The notes under the pieces were generated by a model that did not search any database, had not been told where the DNA came from, and was given only the letters and a program-made list of their open reading frames with translations. From Hyphomicrobiales bacterium (GTDB lineage Bacteria > Pseudomonadota > Alphaproteobacteria > Rhizobiales > Aestuariivirgaceae): a stretch of 18,861 nt of DNA. A program made the translations under genes and the position numbers. Within the stretch, counting starts at the first letter, position 1, and each line of letters begins with the position of its first letter. Of this stretch, positions 1-7,724 are shown piece by piece. The stretch lies in contig JACMJT010000299.1 in assembly GCA_014380505.1 (NCBI GenBank), positions 1 through 18,861 of the forward strand. Direction: 5' to 3'.

Positions 1-764
1 AAAGGAAAATGCGAGGCGCGGAAGCGCATCTTGACATCGTCGAGCTCGAAGAAGCTCTTGCAGAACTCCGCCAGCACCCATTTGAGATGACCCAAATGGG
101 TTGTCTCGTCGATGACGAGGCCTTCGATCTGGTTGAACATGGGCGTATGCGTCATGTCGGAATCGCTGCGGAAGGTGCGCCCCGGAGCTATGATGCGGAT
201 GGGCGGCTTTTCGCTCAGCATGGTGCGGATCTGCACTGGCGACGTGTGAGTGCGCAGCAGCATGCGCGAGCCATCGGGCTTCTTGTTGAAATAAAAAGTG
301 TCGTGCTCCTGCCGCGCCGGATGTTCGGGCGGAATATTGAGCGCGGTGAAGTTATGGAAATCGTCTTCGATGTGCGGGCCTTCGGCCACGGCGAACCCAA
401 GATCGCCGAAAATCTGCACGACCTCTTCCCACACCTGTGAGACCGGATGCACCGTCCCCTGGGCCTGCTGGCGCGCCGGCAGCGTTACGTCGATTTTCTC
501 GGTGGCAAGGCGGTCTTCGAGAGCCGCATCCTGCAATGAGGCCTTCCGCACGGCAATCGCTTCCGCCACCTTGTCTTTCAGCAGATTGAGCGCGGCACCC
601 GCTTCCCGGCGCTCGTCCGGTTTCATGCCGCCGAGCGACTTCATGCGCTCGGAGATCGAGCCCTTCTTGCCGAGTGTTGCGACACGCACGGCTTCAAGCG
701 CCGCTTCATCGGAGGCGGCCGCGACTTGGCTCAGAATGTCCTGCTCAAGGGATGGCAAACTCAT
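1..764 (-). CDS. pheS: Phenylalanyl-tRNA synthetase alpha subunit, partial (C-terminus off the window)
   Basis: Charges tRNA-Phe with phenylalanine in the cytoplasm as the alpha chain of the alpha2-beta2 class II enzyme; pheT would be expected just beyond the left edge. The reading frame runs from the ATG at 764 and stays open to base 3, giving 254 residues of a protein usually about 330-360 long. The N-terminal part is helical and charged, as expected for the tRNA-binding coiled coil. Class II motif 2 is visible ([18 protein letters not shown]), and the last readable residues, RASHFPF, match the start of the family's R-x-S-x-F-P-F-T-E-P-S block. The start has an AGGGA about 6 nt upstream. 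It follows rplT on the same strand, the common infC-rpmI-rplT-pheST order, with a strong hairpin (786-826) between them that may attenuate read-through. Confidence 0.97.
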   Translation of the reverse strand, partial: MSLPSLEQDILSQVAAASDEAALEAVRVATLGKKGSISERMKSLGGMKPDERREAGAALNLLKDKVAEAIAVRKASLQDAALEDRLATEKIDVTLPARQQAQGTVHPVSQVWEEVVQIFGDLGFAVAEGPHIEDDFHNFTALNIPPEHPARQEHDTFYFNKKPDGSRMLLRTHTSPVQIRTMLSEKPPIRIIAPGRTFRSDSDMTHTPMFNQIEGLVIDETTHLGHLKWVLAEFCKSFFELDDVKMRFRASHFP

Positions 765-785
765 CGGTGTCCCTAAGAATCAAAC

Positions 786-826
786 GGCCGGGCCTTCGGT
801 GCATATCGCACCCCGATGGCCCGGCC
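786..826 (-). terminator. Strong hairpin between rplT and pheS (possible attenuator or partial terminator)
   Basis: A perfect 9-bp GC stem (GGCCGGGCC, 786-794, pairs with GGCCCGGCC, 818-826) encloses a second 5-bp stem (GGTGC 798-802 with GCACC 808-812). Read on the minus strand it starts 29 nt after the rplT stop and is followed by GTTTGATTCTT, a T-rich but interrupted tail. It ends 21 nt before the pheS ATG. The stem is seen directly; a terminator or attenuator role that would lower pheS expression relative to rplT is inference. There is no room for a Phe-rich leader peptide of the E. coli pheL kind between the rplT stop and the stem. Confidence 0.55.
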
Positions 827-855
827 AAGCTTCGGAATTCGACGTGCAACACCGT

Positions 856-1209
856 TTACTGGGCGGCCTTGGCCTTCTCGACCAGAGCGGCGAAGGCTGG
901 AGCATCGTGGACAGCGAGATCGGCCAAAACCTTGCGGTCGACTTCGATCCCGGCCTTGGCCAACCCGAAGATAAACCGGCCATAGGTCAGGCCCAATTCA
1001 CGGGTGGCCGCGTTGATGCGTTGAATCCATAAAGCGCGGAAATTGCGTTTCTTGGTGCGCCGGTCGCGGTAGCCATATTGCTCGGCCTTTTCGACCGCCT
1101 GCACGGCGACGCGGAAGATGTTCTTGCGGCGGCTGAAATAGCCCTTGGCCTTCTTGATGACCTTCTTGTGGGCCTTGCGGGCGACGGTGCCGCCCTTTGA
1201 ACGTGGCAT
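856..1209 (-). CDS. rplT: 50S ribosomal protein L20
   Basis: Early-assembly 23S rRNA-binding protein of the large subunit, and in several bacteria the autogenous repressor of its own operon. The 117-residue product has the expected length. It shows the basic N-terminal arm ([19 protein letters not shown]), the [20 protein letters not shown] block and a C-terminal globular part ending in an Ala/Lys tail. The ATG at 1209 has a clear GAGGAG about 7 nt upstream. Only 15 nt separate it from the rpmI stop, so the two are surely cotranscribed. It is followed by the 786-826 hairpin and pheS. No odd features. Confidence 0.98.
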   Translation of the reverse strand: MPRSKGGTVARKAHKKVIKKAKGYFSRRKNIFRVAVQAVEKAEQYGYRDRRTKKRNFRALWIQRINAATRELGLTYGRFIFGLAKAGIEVDRKVLADLAVHDAPAFAALVEKAKAAQ

Positions 1210-1224
1210 GGGTGCTCTCCTCGA

Positions 1225-1425
1225 TCAGCGCGCGTAGGGCATGTGGATCCTGACCAGTCCGGCATCGCCGGGGGAGAGGATCGTGGTGCCGCGCTGGTTG
1301 CGGATCTGCTTTTTGGTCCGCTTGATCATGCCGTGGCGTTTGCCGGCCTGGCCGCCGCGGATCTTGCCGGACGCGGTCACCTTGAACCGCTTCTTGGCAG
1401 AGGATTTCGTCTTCATCTTGGGCAT
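1225..1425 (-). CDS. rpmI: 50S ribosomal protein L35
   Basis: Small very basic protein of the large ribosomal subunit, 66 residues as usual. The N-terminus [20 protein letters not shown] and the block [19 protein letters not shown] are typical of L35. The frame extends further upstream to 1509, but that extension lacks family similarity and the ATG at 1425 has a good AAAGGA Shine-Dalgarno about 9 nt upstream, so 1425 is taken as the start. It lies between infC and rplT in the standard order. Its leader, 1426-1549, contains several stable hairpins that could be the site of L20-mediated control (known for L20 in other bacteria; inferred here). Confidence 0.97.
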   Translation of the reverse strand: MPKMKTKSSAKKRFKVTASGKIRGGQAGKRHGMIKRTKKQIRNQRGTTILSPGDAGLVRIHMPYAR

Positions 1426-1451
1426 TTGGCTTATCCTTTCAAAGCATAGAG

Positions 1452-1489
1452 AAGCCGCCATGGCATGCCCTTTACAGGCCAGGCGGCTT
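1452..1489 (-). promoter_or_regulatory. Stable hairpin in the rpmI leader
   Basis: AAGCCGCC (1452-1459) pairs perfectly with GGCGGCTT (1482-1489), and TGGC (1461-1464) pairs with GCCA (1478-1481) past a one-base bulge, making a 12-bp stem with a 13-nt loop. On the minus-strand transcript it ends 26 nt before the rpmI ATG. The following bases are not a U run, so it looks like a leader structure and not an intrinsic terminator. A role in L20 or L35 autoregulation is a guess from the operon's known control in other bacteria. Confidence 0.5.
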
Positions 1490-1497
1490 GCGTGTCG

Positions 1498-1549
1498 GGG
1501 TTTAAGCAAACCCTGCGGGGAAATGCAAGTCAGTACTGACTTACGTCAG
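1498..1549 (-). promoter_or_regulatory. Cluster of small hairpins just after infC, two of them mutually exclusive
   Basis: Three inverted repeats are packed here. GGGTTT (1498-1503) and AAACCC (1508-1513) form a 6-bp stem with a 4-nt loop. A perfect 16-bp palindrome AAGTCAGTACTGACTT spans 1527-1542. CTGAC (1536-1540) and GTCAG (1545-1549) form a second stem that reuses bases of the palindrome, so both cannot form at once. The last arm touches the infC stop codon (1550-1552), so terminating ribosomes would cover it. This resembles a switchable leader between infC and rpmI; function is inferred. Confidence 0.4.
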
Positions 1550-2104
1550 TCAGCGCGGCGCTAGGACCATGACGATCTGGCGGCCCTCGAAGCGCGGCTC
1601 CGACTCGACCTTGGCGATCTCGCCCGTGTCCTTCTTGACGCGGTCGAGCAAGAGCTGGCCCAGTTCCTGGTGGGCCATTTCGCGGCCACGGAAGCGGAGC
1701 GTCAACTTCACCTTGTCGCCTTCCTCGAAGAAGCGGCGGATCGACCTCATCTTCACGTCATAGTCGTGATCGTCGATCATCGGGCGCATCTTGATCTCCT
1801 TGATCTCGATGACCTTCTGGTTCTTGCGGGCCTCGTTGGCCTTTTTCTGTTCCTGATATTTGAATTTGCCGTAGTCGAGAATCTTGGCGACGGGCGGCTT
1901 GGCATCGGGGGAAACCTCGACCAGATCGAGATTGGCCTCCTCGGCCATCATCATGGCCTCGCGGATCGGCACCACGCCGACGTTCTGGCCGTCGGCTCCA
2001 ATGAGGCGCACCTCGCGCGCATCGATACGGTGGTTGATCCTGTGTCCTTCTTCCTTCTGCGGGGGGGCGGCTCCGCGAGCTGTCGATGGCCTCCGGGGTG
2101 GCAT
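1550..2104 (-). CDS. infC: Translation initiation factor IF-3
   Basis: Binds the 30S subunit, checks the start codon and initiator tRNA, and prevents premature 50S joining. The product is 184 residues. The N-domain carries [20 protein letters not shown] and [20 protein letters not shown], followed by the linker region around [19 protein letters not shown]. The C-domain contains [28 protein letters not shown] and ends in IVMVLAPR. The ATG at 2104 is chosen for similarity and codon strength, but an in-frame TTG at 2110 sits at a better distance (10 nt) from a GGAGA at 2121-2125 and may be the true start; infC often uses unusual starts. A six-codon ORF (MEITHT) begins at 2127 and its stop lies 2 nt before the ATG. 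Upstream, TTGACG (2182-2187) and CTATAG (2157-2162) are 19 nt apart, too wide for a confident promoter. Confidence 0.96.
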   Translation of the reverse strand: MPPRRPSTARGAAPPQKEEGHRINHRIDAREVRLIGADGQNVGVVPIREAMMMAEEANLDLVEVSPDAKPPVAKILDYGKFKYQEQKKANEARKNQKVIEIKEIKMRPMIDDHDYDVKMRSIRRFFEEGDKVKLTLRFRGREMAHQELGQLLLDRVKKDTGEIAKVESEPRFEGRQIVMVLAPR

Positions 2105-2195
2105 GCTCAAGTGTGGGTTATCTCCATGTGAGAGGGGCTATGTCGTGTCTTGCCCGCTATAGACATTGAAGTGGCCCCCGGCGTCAAGCGCCGCG

Positions 2196-3680
2196 TTATC
2201 CTTCGGTGGGCTGGCGCTCGCCCCGCCTGCCGGTGCGCAATTCCGCCACCGTGTCGGGGACTGTGACGGTGAAGCAGGTGCCTTCGGAACCGGTCGAAGC
2301 AAGTTTAACATCCCCGCCGTGGGCCTTGACCAATTCCGCAGCGATCGCGAGGCCAAGGCCGGTGCCGCCCGACCCGGCACTCTGGAAGGCTTCGAACAGC
2401 TTGGGACGCACCCGCTCCGGGATACCGGGCCCGTTGTCCCTGACCTCGATCGTGACGACGGTGCCCTCGCGCCACGATCTCAGCGTCACCGTGCCATCGG
2501 GTGCTTCGGAATTGCCGGACTGGGCGGAGCCTATCGCCTGAATGGCGTTGCGCAACAAATTGGTCAGTATACGGTTCAATTGTTCCCGGTCGGCGTCGGC
2601 AATCAGGCTGGGAGGAATGTTGTTGTAAAGCACGATGCGGCTCGATGTGTGCATGACGGTGCCTTCGATCACCTCGTCGGCCAGGGCCTTCAAGGCTATT
2701 TTCTCGCGCTGGGGCGGGGCTTCCTGGGCGCGGCCGAATTTCAGCGTGCGGGTGAGAAAGTCGATGGCTCGGTCAAGGGAGTCGATGAGTTTGGGCGCGA
2801 AGCGCTGGACCGTCGGATCCTGGACCGTGCCCAGGCGGTCCGAGATCAGTTGCGCCGAGGACAGCATGTTGCGAAGATCATGGCTCACCTTGGAGACCGC
2901 GAGACCAAGTGCCGCCAGCCGGTTTTTCTGCTGCAACGTAGACTGAAGATCGCTCTGCATGTCGTGCAATTCGCGTTCGGCGATGCCGATTTCGTCGCGC
3001 CGGTCCGATGGCGCTATGATGCGTGCCGGGTCTTCGGGACTGCGTCCGAAGGCCACCATGTTATCGGTCAGCCGTTTCATGGGCCGCACGAGAACCCAGT
3101 TCAAGGCGGCGAAAACCAGCCCCGCCACCAAGAGCGACAGAATGACGGACAAGATCAGGATATTGAAGGCGTAGCCGAACATGGCCCTGCGCAAGGGGGC
3201 TTCCTCAAGGGCAATTTCGATGAGATCGCCCGACATGTTGGGCGGCTTGTCGACGACGCCGATGACGCGGGGCTCGCTGGCCCACATGGCCATAAACGCA
3301 TCGACAATGGCGGGGAACCACCTGATGGTTCTGAGGTCGTAGCTTGCATCGATCATATGGTCGCCGTCGCTGCGAAGGATGAGCCGGCGCCGTTGGTCCT
3401 TGGTGAGCGAGACCACCAGCACGCCGGCGCCCGTCAGGATTTCGCTGCGGAGATCGCTTGATAGTATCTGATCGGGTGCTGCCTCCGCCGCAAGTGCCGC
3501 AATTTCCGCTTGCGCCACGCGGCCCTTCAACCACTGGATGCGGAAGTTGGCGATGGACGGCAGGAAAATCAGAATCTCGCCCAGCATGACGAAGACGATG
3601 GTCAAACCCAGCACCTTGCCAGAAAGTCCTGTCAGAAGCCCCGGCCTAGGCATGCGATCTTGTTCCCCGGTTTCCGTCAT
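2196..3680 (-). CDS. Orphan membrane sensor histidine kinase with HAMP domain
   Basis: A two-component sensor kinase of 494 residues, target unknown. TM1 is at about 21-43, then an extracytoplasmic sensor region of about 120 residues with no motif I recognise, TM2 at about 166-196, and HAMP from about 197 to 250. The H-box is KVSHDLRNMLSS with the phosphoacceptor H267. The N-box is LNRILTNLLRNAIQAI (N378), the G1 box DNGPGIP (415-421), the F-box LFEAFQS, and the G2 box GGTGLGLAIA (438-447). The H-box has Met-272 where HisKA kinases usually have Pro. The ATG at 3680 has AAAGG about 7 nt upstream; a TTG 57 nt earlier in frame is less likely. No response regulator gene lies nearby. The gene sits between the VTT protein gene and infC on the same strand. 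Confidence 0.93.
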   Translation of the reverse strand: MTETGEQDRMPRPGLLTGLSGKVLGLTIVFVMLGEILIFLPSIANFRIQWLKGRVAQAEIAALAAEAAPDQILSSDLRSEILTGAGVLVVSLTKDQRRRLILRSDGDHMIDASYDLRTIRWFPAIVDAFMAMWASEPRVIGVVDKPPNMSGDLIEIALEEAPLRRAMFGYAFNILILSVILSLLVAGLVFAALNWVLVRPMKRLTDNMVAFGRSPEDPARIIAPSDRRDEIGIAERELHDMQSDLQSTLQQKNRLAALGLAVSKVSHDLRNMLSSAQLISDRLGTVQDPTVQRFAPKLIDSLDRAIDFLTRTLKFGRAQEAPPQREKIALKALADEVIEGTVMHTSSRIVLYNNIPPSLIADADREQLNRILTNLLRNAIQAIGSAQSGNSEAPDGTVTLRSWREGTVVTIEVRDNGPGIPERVRPKLFEAFQSAGSGGTGLGLAIAAELVKAHGGDVKLASTGSEGTCFTVTVPDTVAELRTGRRGERQPTEG

Positions 3681-3786
3681 CGCGCGCCTTTGTAGCAACT
3701 CAGTATGGCCACTAAATTCATTACGCGTCTTACCCAAGGATTGGTTGCAAGGCGCGAATAATATTTGAGCGCGGCAAGGTCGTGGA

Positions 3787-4569
3787 TCAAGAGTGCTTTC
3801 TCCACCGTTGCCAGCGTTTAAACCCTATTGGAATGAGGGCGATGAACCCAAGGGCGATAAAGGCTACGACGATTTCCCTTGTCCATAGGGCGCGGGCATC
3901 GAGTTCCAAGCGGCACCCCGCGGCCCCTTGGGCGATGCATTCCTTATAAAGTTGGGCCTGGGCGTCGATGATGCCGTCGAGGCCGGTGCCGAGATAGGCG
4001 AAAGCAAAGGATGCCGGAATGATGCCCACGGCGGTCGCAGCTGTGAACGTCCAGGGATTGACCCGGCTGAGGCCGGCGACCGCATTGACGATGAAAAACG
4101 GGAAGACCGGAACCAGGCGGAGAAACAGCAGATAGCTGAAAGAGTCCCGCGCGAAACCCTTCGCCAGTTTTTGCGCCGCCGGCCCCGCCCGCTCGATAAG
4201 AATCGCACCGAACGACGTCTTGACGATATGGAACACGATGACAGCGCCGATCGTCGCCGCCGCGATGGTGATGGGCACGCTCAGCCGCCAGCCGAACAGA
4301 AAGCCGCCCGCCACGCTCATTATCGCGGCCCCCGGCAACGACAACGCCACGACGCCGATATAGACCAGCATATAAATAGCGATGGCGCCCGCCAGGTGAT
4401 CGGCGGTGAAATCCTTCAGCAAAGCACGGTTTTCGGCGATGGCGCCAAGGGTGAGATAATGGCCGGCTCCGGCCACATAGGCGGCGCCCACGAGAATGGC
4501 CAGAGCGGCGGCGGGAAGCCACCTCCTGATACTCCATAGGTCGCCTGTCCGCCTAGCTTGCCCGGTCAT
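3787..4569 (-). CDS. VTT/DedA-like (TVP38/TMEM64 family) integral membrane protein
   Basis: A 260-residue polytopic inner-membrane protein of the TVP38/TMEM64 (COG0398) type, a family related to DedA and implicated in lipid movement across membranes; the substrate here is not known. TM segments are at about 17-37, 58-80, 84-118, 148-200 (several) and 231-250. VTT-domain features are LSLPGAAIMSVAGGFLFG (77-94), a re-entrant-like region ending near 120, and FLRLVPVFPFFIVNAVAG (149-166) with the conserved Arg-Pro pattern, then PWTF and GIIPASFAFAYLGTGL. A loop before the last TM has two cysteines (C211, C219). The ATG at 4569 has only a weak ribosome-binding site (GGACC). It is the first gene of the leftward unit, divergent from rpmH, with 106 nt before the histidine kinase ATG. 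Confidence 0.9.
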   Translation of the reverse strand: MTGQARRTGDLWSIRRWLPAAALAILVGAAYVAGAGHYLTLGAIAENRALLKDFTADHLAGAIAIYMLVYIGVVALSLPGAAIMSVAGGFLFGWRLSVPITIAAATIGAVIVFHIVKTSFGAILIERAGPAAQKLAKGFARDSFSYLLFLRLVPVFPFFIVNAVAGLSRVNPWTFTAATAVGIIPASFAFAYLGTGLDGIIDAQAQLYKECIAQGAAGCRLELDARALWTREIVVAFIALGFIALIPIGFKRWQRWRKHS

Positions 4570-4649
4570 GGTCCGAAAACGCGTGTTGCATCCTGTCGCT
4601 TATTTGAACTTATTTCACACATGACCTGGCCCCGCCATGCTGGAAAGGG

Positions 4650-4671
4650 GTTCTCACCGCCTCGTGAGAAC
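4650..4671. promoter_or_regulatory. 8-bp inverted repeat in the VTT gene / rpmH divergent region
   Basis: GTTCTCAC (4650-4657) and GTGAGAAC (4664-4671) are perfect reverse complements separated by 6 bases. A near copy of the half site, GTGAGAGC, recurs at 4687-4694, 23 bp (about two helical turns) further on and just upstream of the rpmH -35 box at 4702. This spacing suits a protein-binding operator more than a terminator, because no T run follows. The regulator is unknown. The rest of the 4570-4806 gap shows only an AT-rich direct repeat (CTTATTT at 4599 and 4609) and the rpmH promoter. Confidence 0.4.
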
Positions 4672-4701
4672 AGTTCAGGGCCGCGTGTGAGAGCCCCCGC
4701 G

Positions 4702-4731
4702 TTGACTTATCCCGAGGTTTTACCCTATAAG
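4702..4731 (+). promoter_or_regulatory. Probable sigma-70 promoter for rpmH-rnpA-yidC-engB
   Basis: TTGACT (4702-4707) and TATAAG (4726-4731, within CTATAA) are separated by 18 bp, close to the alphaproteobacterial housekeeping pattern CTTGAC/CTATAT. Transcription would start near 4738, leaving a leader of about 70 nt before the rpmH GTG. It is the only gene-free place in front of this strongly expressed ribosomal gene, which supports the call. Confidence 0.65.
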
Positions 4732-4806
4732 CCCGCCAATTCCTGAAGCGGCAGCCTGTGTTACTGGAAATATCGGCGCCCTGGACCAGACTACGGAGAC
4801 CTTAAA

Positions 4807-4941
4807 GTGAAGCGCACCTATCAGCCCTCGAAACTTGTCCGCAAGCGCCGCCACGGGTTCCGTTCGCGCATGGCCACCGTGGGCGGCCGCAATGTGCTGG
4901 CCCGCCGCCGCGCCAAGGGCCGCAAACGCCTGTCGGCCTAA
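4807..4941 (+). CDS. rpmH: 50S ribosomal protein L34
   Basis: Very basic 44-residue protein of the large ribosomal subunit. It reads [18 protein letters not shown], then [20 protein letters not shown] and RKRLSA: the full-length L34 pattern. Translation starts at GTG (4807); there is no in-frame ATG before it, and GGAG at 4795-4798 sits 8 nt upstream. It is the first gene of the rightward unit, 16 nt before rnpA. Its position next to rnpA and yidC is the classic rpmH-rnpA-yidC order. No dnaA gene or DnaA-box cluster lies beside it. Confidence 0.97.
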   Translation: MKRTYQPSKLVRKRRHGFRSRMATVGGRNVLARRRAKGRKRLSA

Positions 4942-4957
4942 GCGCCGGACGGGTTAC

Positions 4958-5302
4958 ATGCAGCGCCTCAAACGCCGGCAGGATTTCATTGCCGCAGCCA
5001 AGGCGTTGCACGCCGCCATGCCGGGCATGGTTGTGCAGGCGCGCGACCGCAGCGATACAGCCGGCCCCCGCGTCGGTTTCACCGTCACCAAGAAGCAAGG
5101 CAATGCGGTTGTTCGCAACCGCATCAAGCGCAGGCTCCGGGAAATCGCCCGTCTTCACTTGGATGGGCAGGCCCGGGCCGGCTTCGATTATGTGCTGATC
5201 GGCCGGGCTCCAGCAGTAGCACGCGGGTTCAGCGACCTCGAGCAAGACCTCAATTCTGCCTTGAAGCGGCTGCACCGCAGCCCACATGAGGCTCGGGGAT
5301 AA
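4958..5302 (+). CDS. rnpA: Ribonuclease P protein component
   Basis: Protein cofactor that binds the RNase P RNA and helps trim the 5' leader from precursor tRNAs. The 114-residue product begins MQRLKRRQDFIAAAKAL and contains RVGFTVTKKQGNAVVRNRIK followed by RRLRE, the conserved RNR basic helix of the family, then FDYVLIGR. The frame is open further upstream inside rpmH, but ATG 4958 is the family start and has GGACGGG a few bases before it. It lies 16 nt after rpmH, and its stop overlaps the yidC ribosome-binding site (AAGGGA 5301-5306), so translation of the two is probably coupled. There is no yidD between rnpA and yidC. Confidence 0.96.
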   Translation: MQRLKRRQDFIAAAKALHAAMPGMVVQARDRSDTAGPRVGFTVTKKQGNAVVRNRIKRRLREIARLHLDGQARAGFDYVLIGRAPAVARGFSDLEQDLNSALKRLHRSPHEARG

Positions 5303-5311
5303 GGGACGCCC

Positions 5312-7090
5312 ATGAATTACGACAACAAGAATTTCATCCTCGCCATCGTCCTCTCGATGCTCATCATCTTCGGCTGGCAATATTTCTATATAGGCCCCAT
5401 CGTTGAAAAGCAGGCTGCCCAGCAACCGGCGCAACAGACCACGACTCCGGCGACGGGCACCACGGTGGGCGGCCAGATTCCCGGCACCGTACAGCCTACC
5501 GCCATCGGCCGCGACGAGGCGCTGAAGGCCACGCCGCGGGTCAAGATCGAGACACCATCGCTTTCGGGCTCGATCAATCTGCAAGGGGCCCAGATCGACG
5601 ACCTGCACCTGACAAAATACCGCGAGACCATTTCTCCCGGAAGCCCGACGATCACGTTCCTCTCGCCCGCCGGGACGCCGGGCGCGCTGTTCGCCGAACA
5701 GGGCTTCATTCCGGCAACCGGCACGACTGCGAAGCTGCCCGATCCCAAGACCCTGTGGTCGGCGCCCGACGGCGCGGTCCTCGGGCCCGGCCAACCCCTG
5801 ACGCTGACGTGGGACAATGGCGAAGGCCTTATCTTCACCCGCGTGATTTCGATCGACGATGAGTATGTTTTTGCGATCAACCAAACTGTGCAAAATAATT
5901 CAGCCAATGCCGTGGCGCTCATTCCCTATGCCCGCATCCAGCGCCAGGACACGCCGCAAATCGCCGGCTGGTGGGTGTTCTTCGAGGGAATGTTGGGCGT
6001 CTTCGACGAAAAACTGAATGAAGTCGATTACAGCGATGTCGTGGATGCGCCAAAGCCCTTGCAGGTTGACAGCGCCAATGGCGGCTGGATCGGCTTCACC
6101 GACAAATATTGGGCGGCGGCCCTTATTCCGGACCCGCAGAAGGCGTTGACCGGGACGTTCCTGCACCAGAAACAGGGCAGCCGTGATGTCTATCAAACGG
6201 ATTATCTGGCCAAGGAGGCATTGGCCATTCAGCCCGGGTCGGCTGCCTCTTATCAGGATCATTTCTTCGCCGGCGCCAAGGTCGTTCAGACAGTCACCGC
6301 GATCGGTGACAAGTATAAAATTGACCGCTTCGACCTGATGATCGACTGGGGCTGGTTCGGCTGGCTAACCAAGCCCATGTTCTATCTGCTCGCGTGGCTC
6401 AAGGCCCTCGTCGGCAATTTCGGCATCGCCATTCTGCTGGCCACCGTGCTGGTGAAGGCGGCGGTGTTTCCGCTTGCCAACAAGTCCTATGCCTCCATGA
6501 GCAAGATGAAGAAGCTGCAGCCGGAAATGGTGAAGCTGAAGGAGACGTTTCCCGACGACCGGGTAAAACAGCAACAGGCCATGATGGAGCTTTACAAGCG
6601 CGAGAAGGTCTCGCCGCTGTCCGGCTGTCTGCCGGTTCTCGTGCAGATTCCCATCTTCTTTGCGCTCTACAAGGTGATCCTGACCTCGATCGAGCTCCGC
6701 CATGCGCCGTTTTTCGGCTGGGTCCACGATCTCTCGGCGCCCGATCCAACGAGCCTGTTCAATCTCTTCGGACTTCTGCCCTATTCGGTGCCGGATTTCT
6801 TGCTGATCGGCGTCTGGCCGCTCCTCATGGGCATCACCATGTGGGTGCAGATGCGGCTCAATCCAACGCCGCCCGATCCGGTGCAGGCGAGCCTGTTCAA
6901 CTGGATGCCGGTGATCTTCACCTTCATGCTCGGCACCTTCCCGGCGGGGCTGGTCATCTATTGGGCGTGGAGCAATCTGCTGTCGATCCTCCAGCAGTCG
7001 GTCATCATGAAACGGCATGGAGTGGAGATCAATCTCTTCGGCAATATCCGCGAGAGCCTGCCCTTCCTCAAGAAGAAACCGGCGAGTTGA
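5312..7090 (+). CDS. yidC: Membrane protein insertase YidC
   Basis: Inserts and folds inner-membrane proteins, alone or with SecYEG. The 592-residue product has the Gram-negative layout. TM1 at about 6-27 ([20 protein letters not shown]) is followed by a Gln/Pro/Thr-rich linker (about 35-60) and a large periplasmic beta domain to about 345. The conserved insertase core then runs from about 350 to 580. The core contains [20 protein letters not shown]; Lys-382 takes the place of the groove Arg of E. coli YidC, a substitution I believe is usual in alphaproteobacteria. Further core blocks are [20 protein letters not shown] and a Lys-rich tail. ATG 5312 has AAGGGA about 5 nt upstream, overlapping the rnpA stop. 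The downstream engB start appears to overlap this gene's stop. Confidence 0.98.
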   Translation: MNYDNKNFILAIVLSMLIIFGWQYFYIGPIVEKQAAQQPAQQTTTPATGTTVGGQIPGTVQPTAIGRDEALKATPRVKIETPSLSGSINLQGAQIDDLHLTKYRETISPGSPTITFLSPAGTPGALFAEQGFIPATGTTAKLPDPKTLWSAPDGAVLGPGQPLTLTWDNGEGLIFTRVISIDDEYVFAINQTVQNNSANAVALIPYARIQRQDTPQIAGWWVFFEGMLGVFDEKLNEVDYSDVVDAPKPLQVDSANGGWIGFTDKYWAAALIPDPQKALTGTFLHQKQGSRDVYQTDYLAKEALAIQPGSAASYQDHFFAGAKVVQTVTAIGDKYKIDRFDLMIDWGWFGWLTKPMFYLLAWLKALVGNFGIAILLATVLVKAAVFPLANKSYASMSKMKKLQPEMVKLKETFPDDRVKQQQAMMELYKREKVSPLSGCLPVLVQIPIFFALYKVILTSIELRHAPFFGWVHDLSAPDPTSLFNLFGLLPYSVPDFLLIGVWPLLMGITMWVQMRLNPTPPDPVQASLFNWMPVIFTFMLGTFPAGLVIYWAWSNLLSILQQSVIMKRHGVEINLFGNIRESLPFLKKKPAS

Positions 7091-7719
7091 GTGAGCTCTT
7101 CACCACTGGGCAAATCGACGCGGGCCGCCGTCTCTTCGGGGGCCCGCATGCGTTCATGCTGGGCGTGGCCAGGCTCGAACAGTTGCCGTCCGCCAAGGGC
7201 ACCGAGATTGCTTTCGCGGGGCGCTCGAACGTGGGCAAGTCCTCGCTGATCAACGCATTGACCGGCGTCAACGGTCTGGCGCGGGCGTCAAACACGCCGG
7301 GGCGCACGCGCGAGCTCAATTTCTTCGATATCGGCGGCAGGCTCACTCTCGTCGACATGCCGGGCTACGGCTACGCCAAGGCCGCCAAGAAAGACGTGAA
7401 GAAATGGCAATCCATGCTGCGCGGGTATTTGCGCGGGCGCCCCGGCCTGACGCGCGCCTTCGTGCTGATCGATTCACGTCATGGCGTTCTTGGCGCCGAC
7501 GAGGAGATGTTCGACCTTCTTGACGACTCCGCCGTCGCCTTCCAATTGGTGCTCACCAAGATCGACAAGATCAAACCGGCCGAGGTGGAAAAAGTCCATG
7601 CCGCGACTGAAGCCGTTGCACGCAAACGGCCCGCGGCCTTCCCGCTGATTCATGCGACATCGAGCGAAAAAGGCACTGGGCTTCCGGAACTGCGCGCCGA
7701 AATCGCACGCCTTCTTTGA
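7087..7719 (+). CDS. engB: Ribosome biogenesis GTPase EngB/YsxC/YihA
   Basis: Small TrmE-Era-EngA-EngB family GTPase needed for late assembly of the 50S subunit. The product is about 210 residues. Motifs: G1 [13 protein letters not shown], switch I around [14 protein letters not shown]3 DMPGYGYA, G4 LTKIDK and a G5-like ATSSEKGTG. The frame has no ATG before 7156, which would cut into the conserved N-terminal segment (DAGRRLFGG...). The TTG at 7087, overlapping the yidC TGA as TTGA, is therefore the best start, implying translational coupling. The ribosome-binding site there is weak (AAGAAG further upstream). The frame continues backwards inside yidC without stops, but that part has no family similarity. 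Confidence 0.94.
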   Translation: MSELFTTGQIDAGRRLFGGPHAFMLGVARLEQLPSAKGTEIAFAGRSNVGKSSLINALTGVNGLARASNTPGRTRELNFFDIGGRLTLVDMPGYGYAKAAKKDVKKWQSMLRGYLRGRPGLTRAFVLIDSRHGVLGADEEMFDLLDDSAVAFQLVLTKIDKIKPAEVEKVHAATEAVARKRPAAFPLIHATSSEKGTGLPELRAEIARLL

Positions 7720-7724
7720 TGGTC

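Noticed and set aside
298..1032. 244-codon open frame on the plus strand across pheS and rplT
   Set aside because: It runs opposite to two well-recognised genes and across their spacer hairpin; composition is Ser/Arg-rich shadow.
2166..3461. 431-codon open frame on the plus strand
   Set aside because: It is antisense to the histidine kinase, has low-complexity His/Gly/Arg-rich composition and no domain; such shadows are common in G+C-rich DNA.
4570..4806. Possible replication origin next to rpmH-rnpA-yidC
   Set aside because: There is no dnaA gene and I find no TTATCCACA-type box cluster; the closest, TTATTTCACA at about 4610, has an extra base. In alphaproteobacteria oriC is usually elsewhere.
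6394..7086. Possible long N-terminal extension of EngB inside yidC
   Set aside because: The frame is open but reads as a shadow of yidC and has no similarity to the GTPase family; EngB is a protein of about 200 residues.
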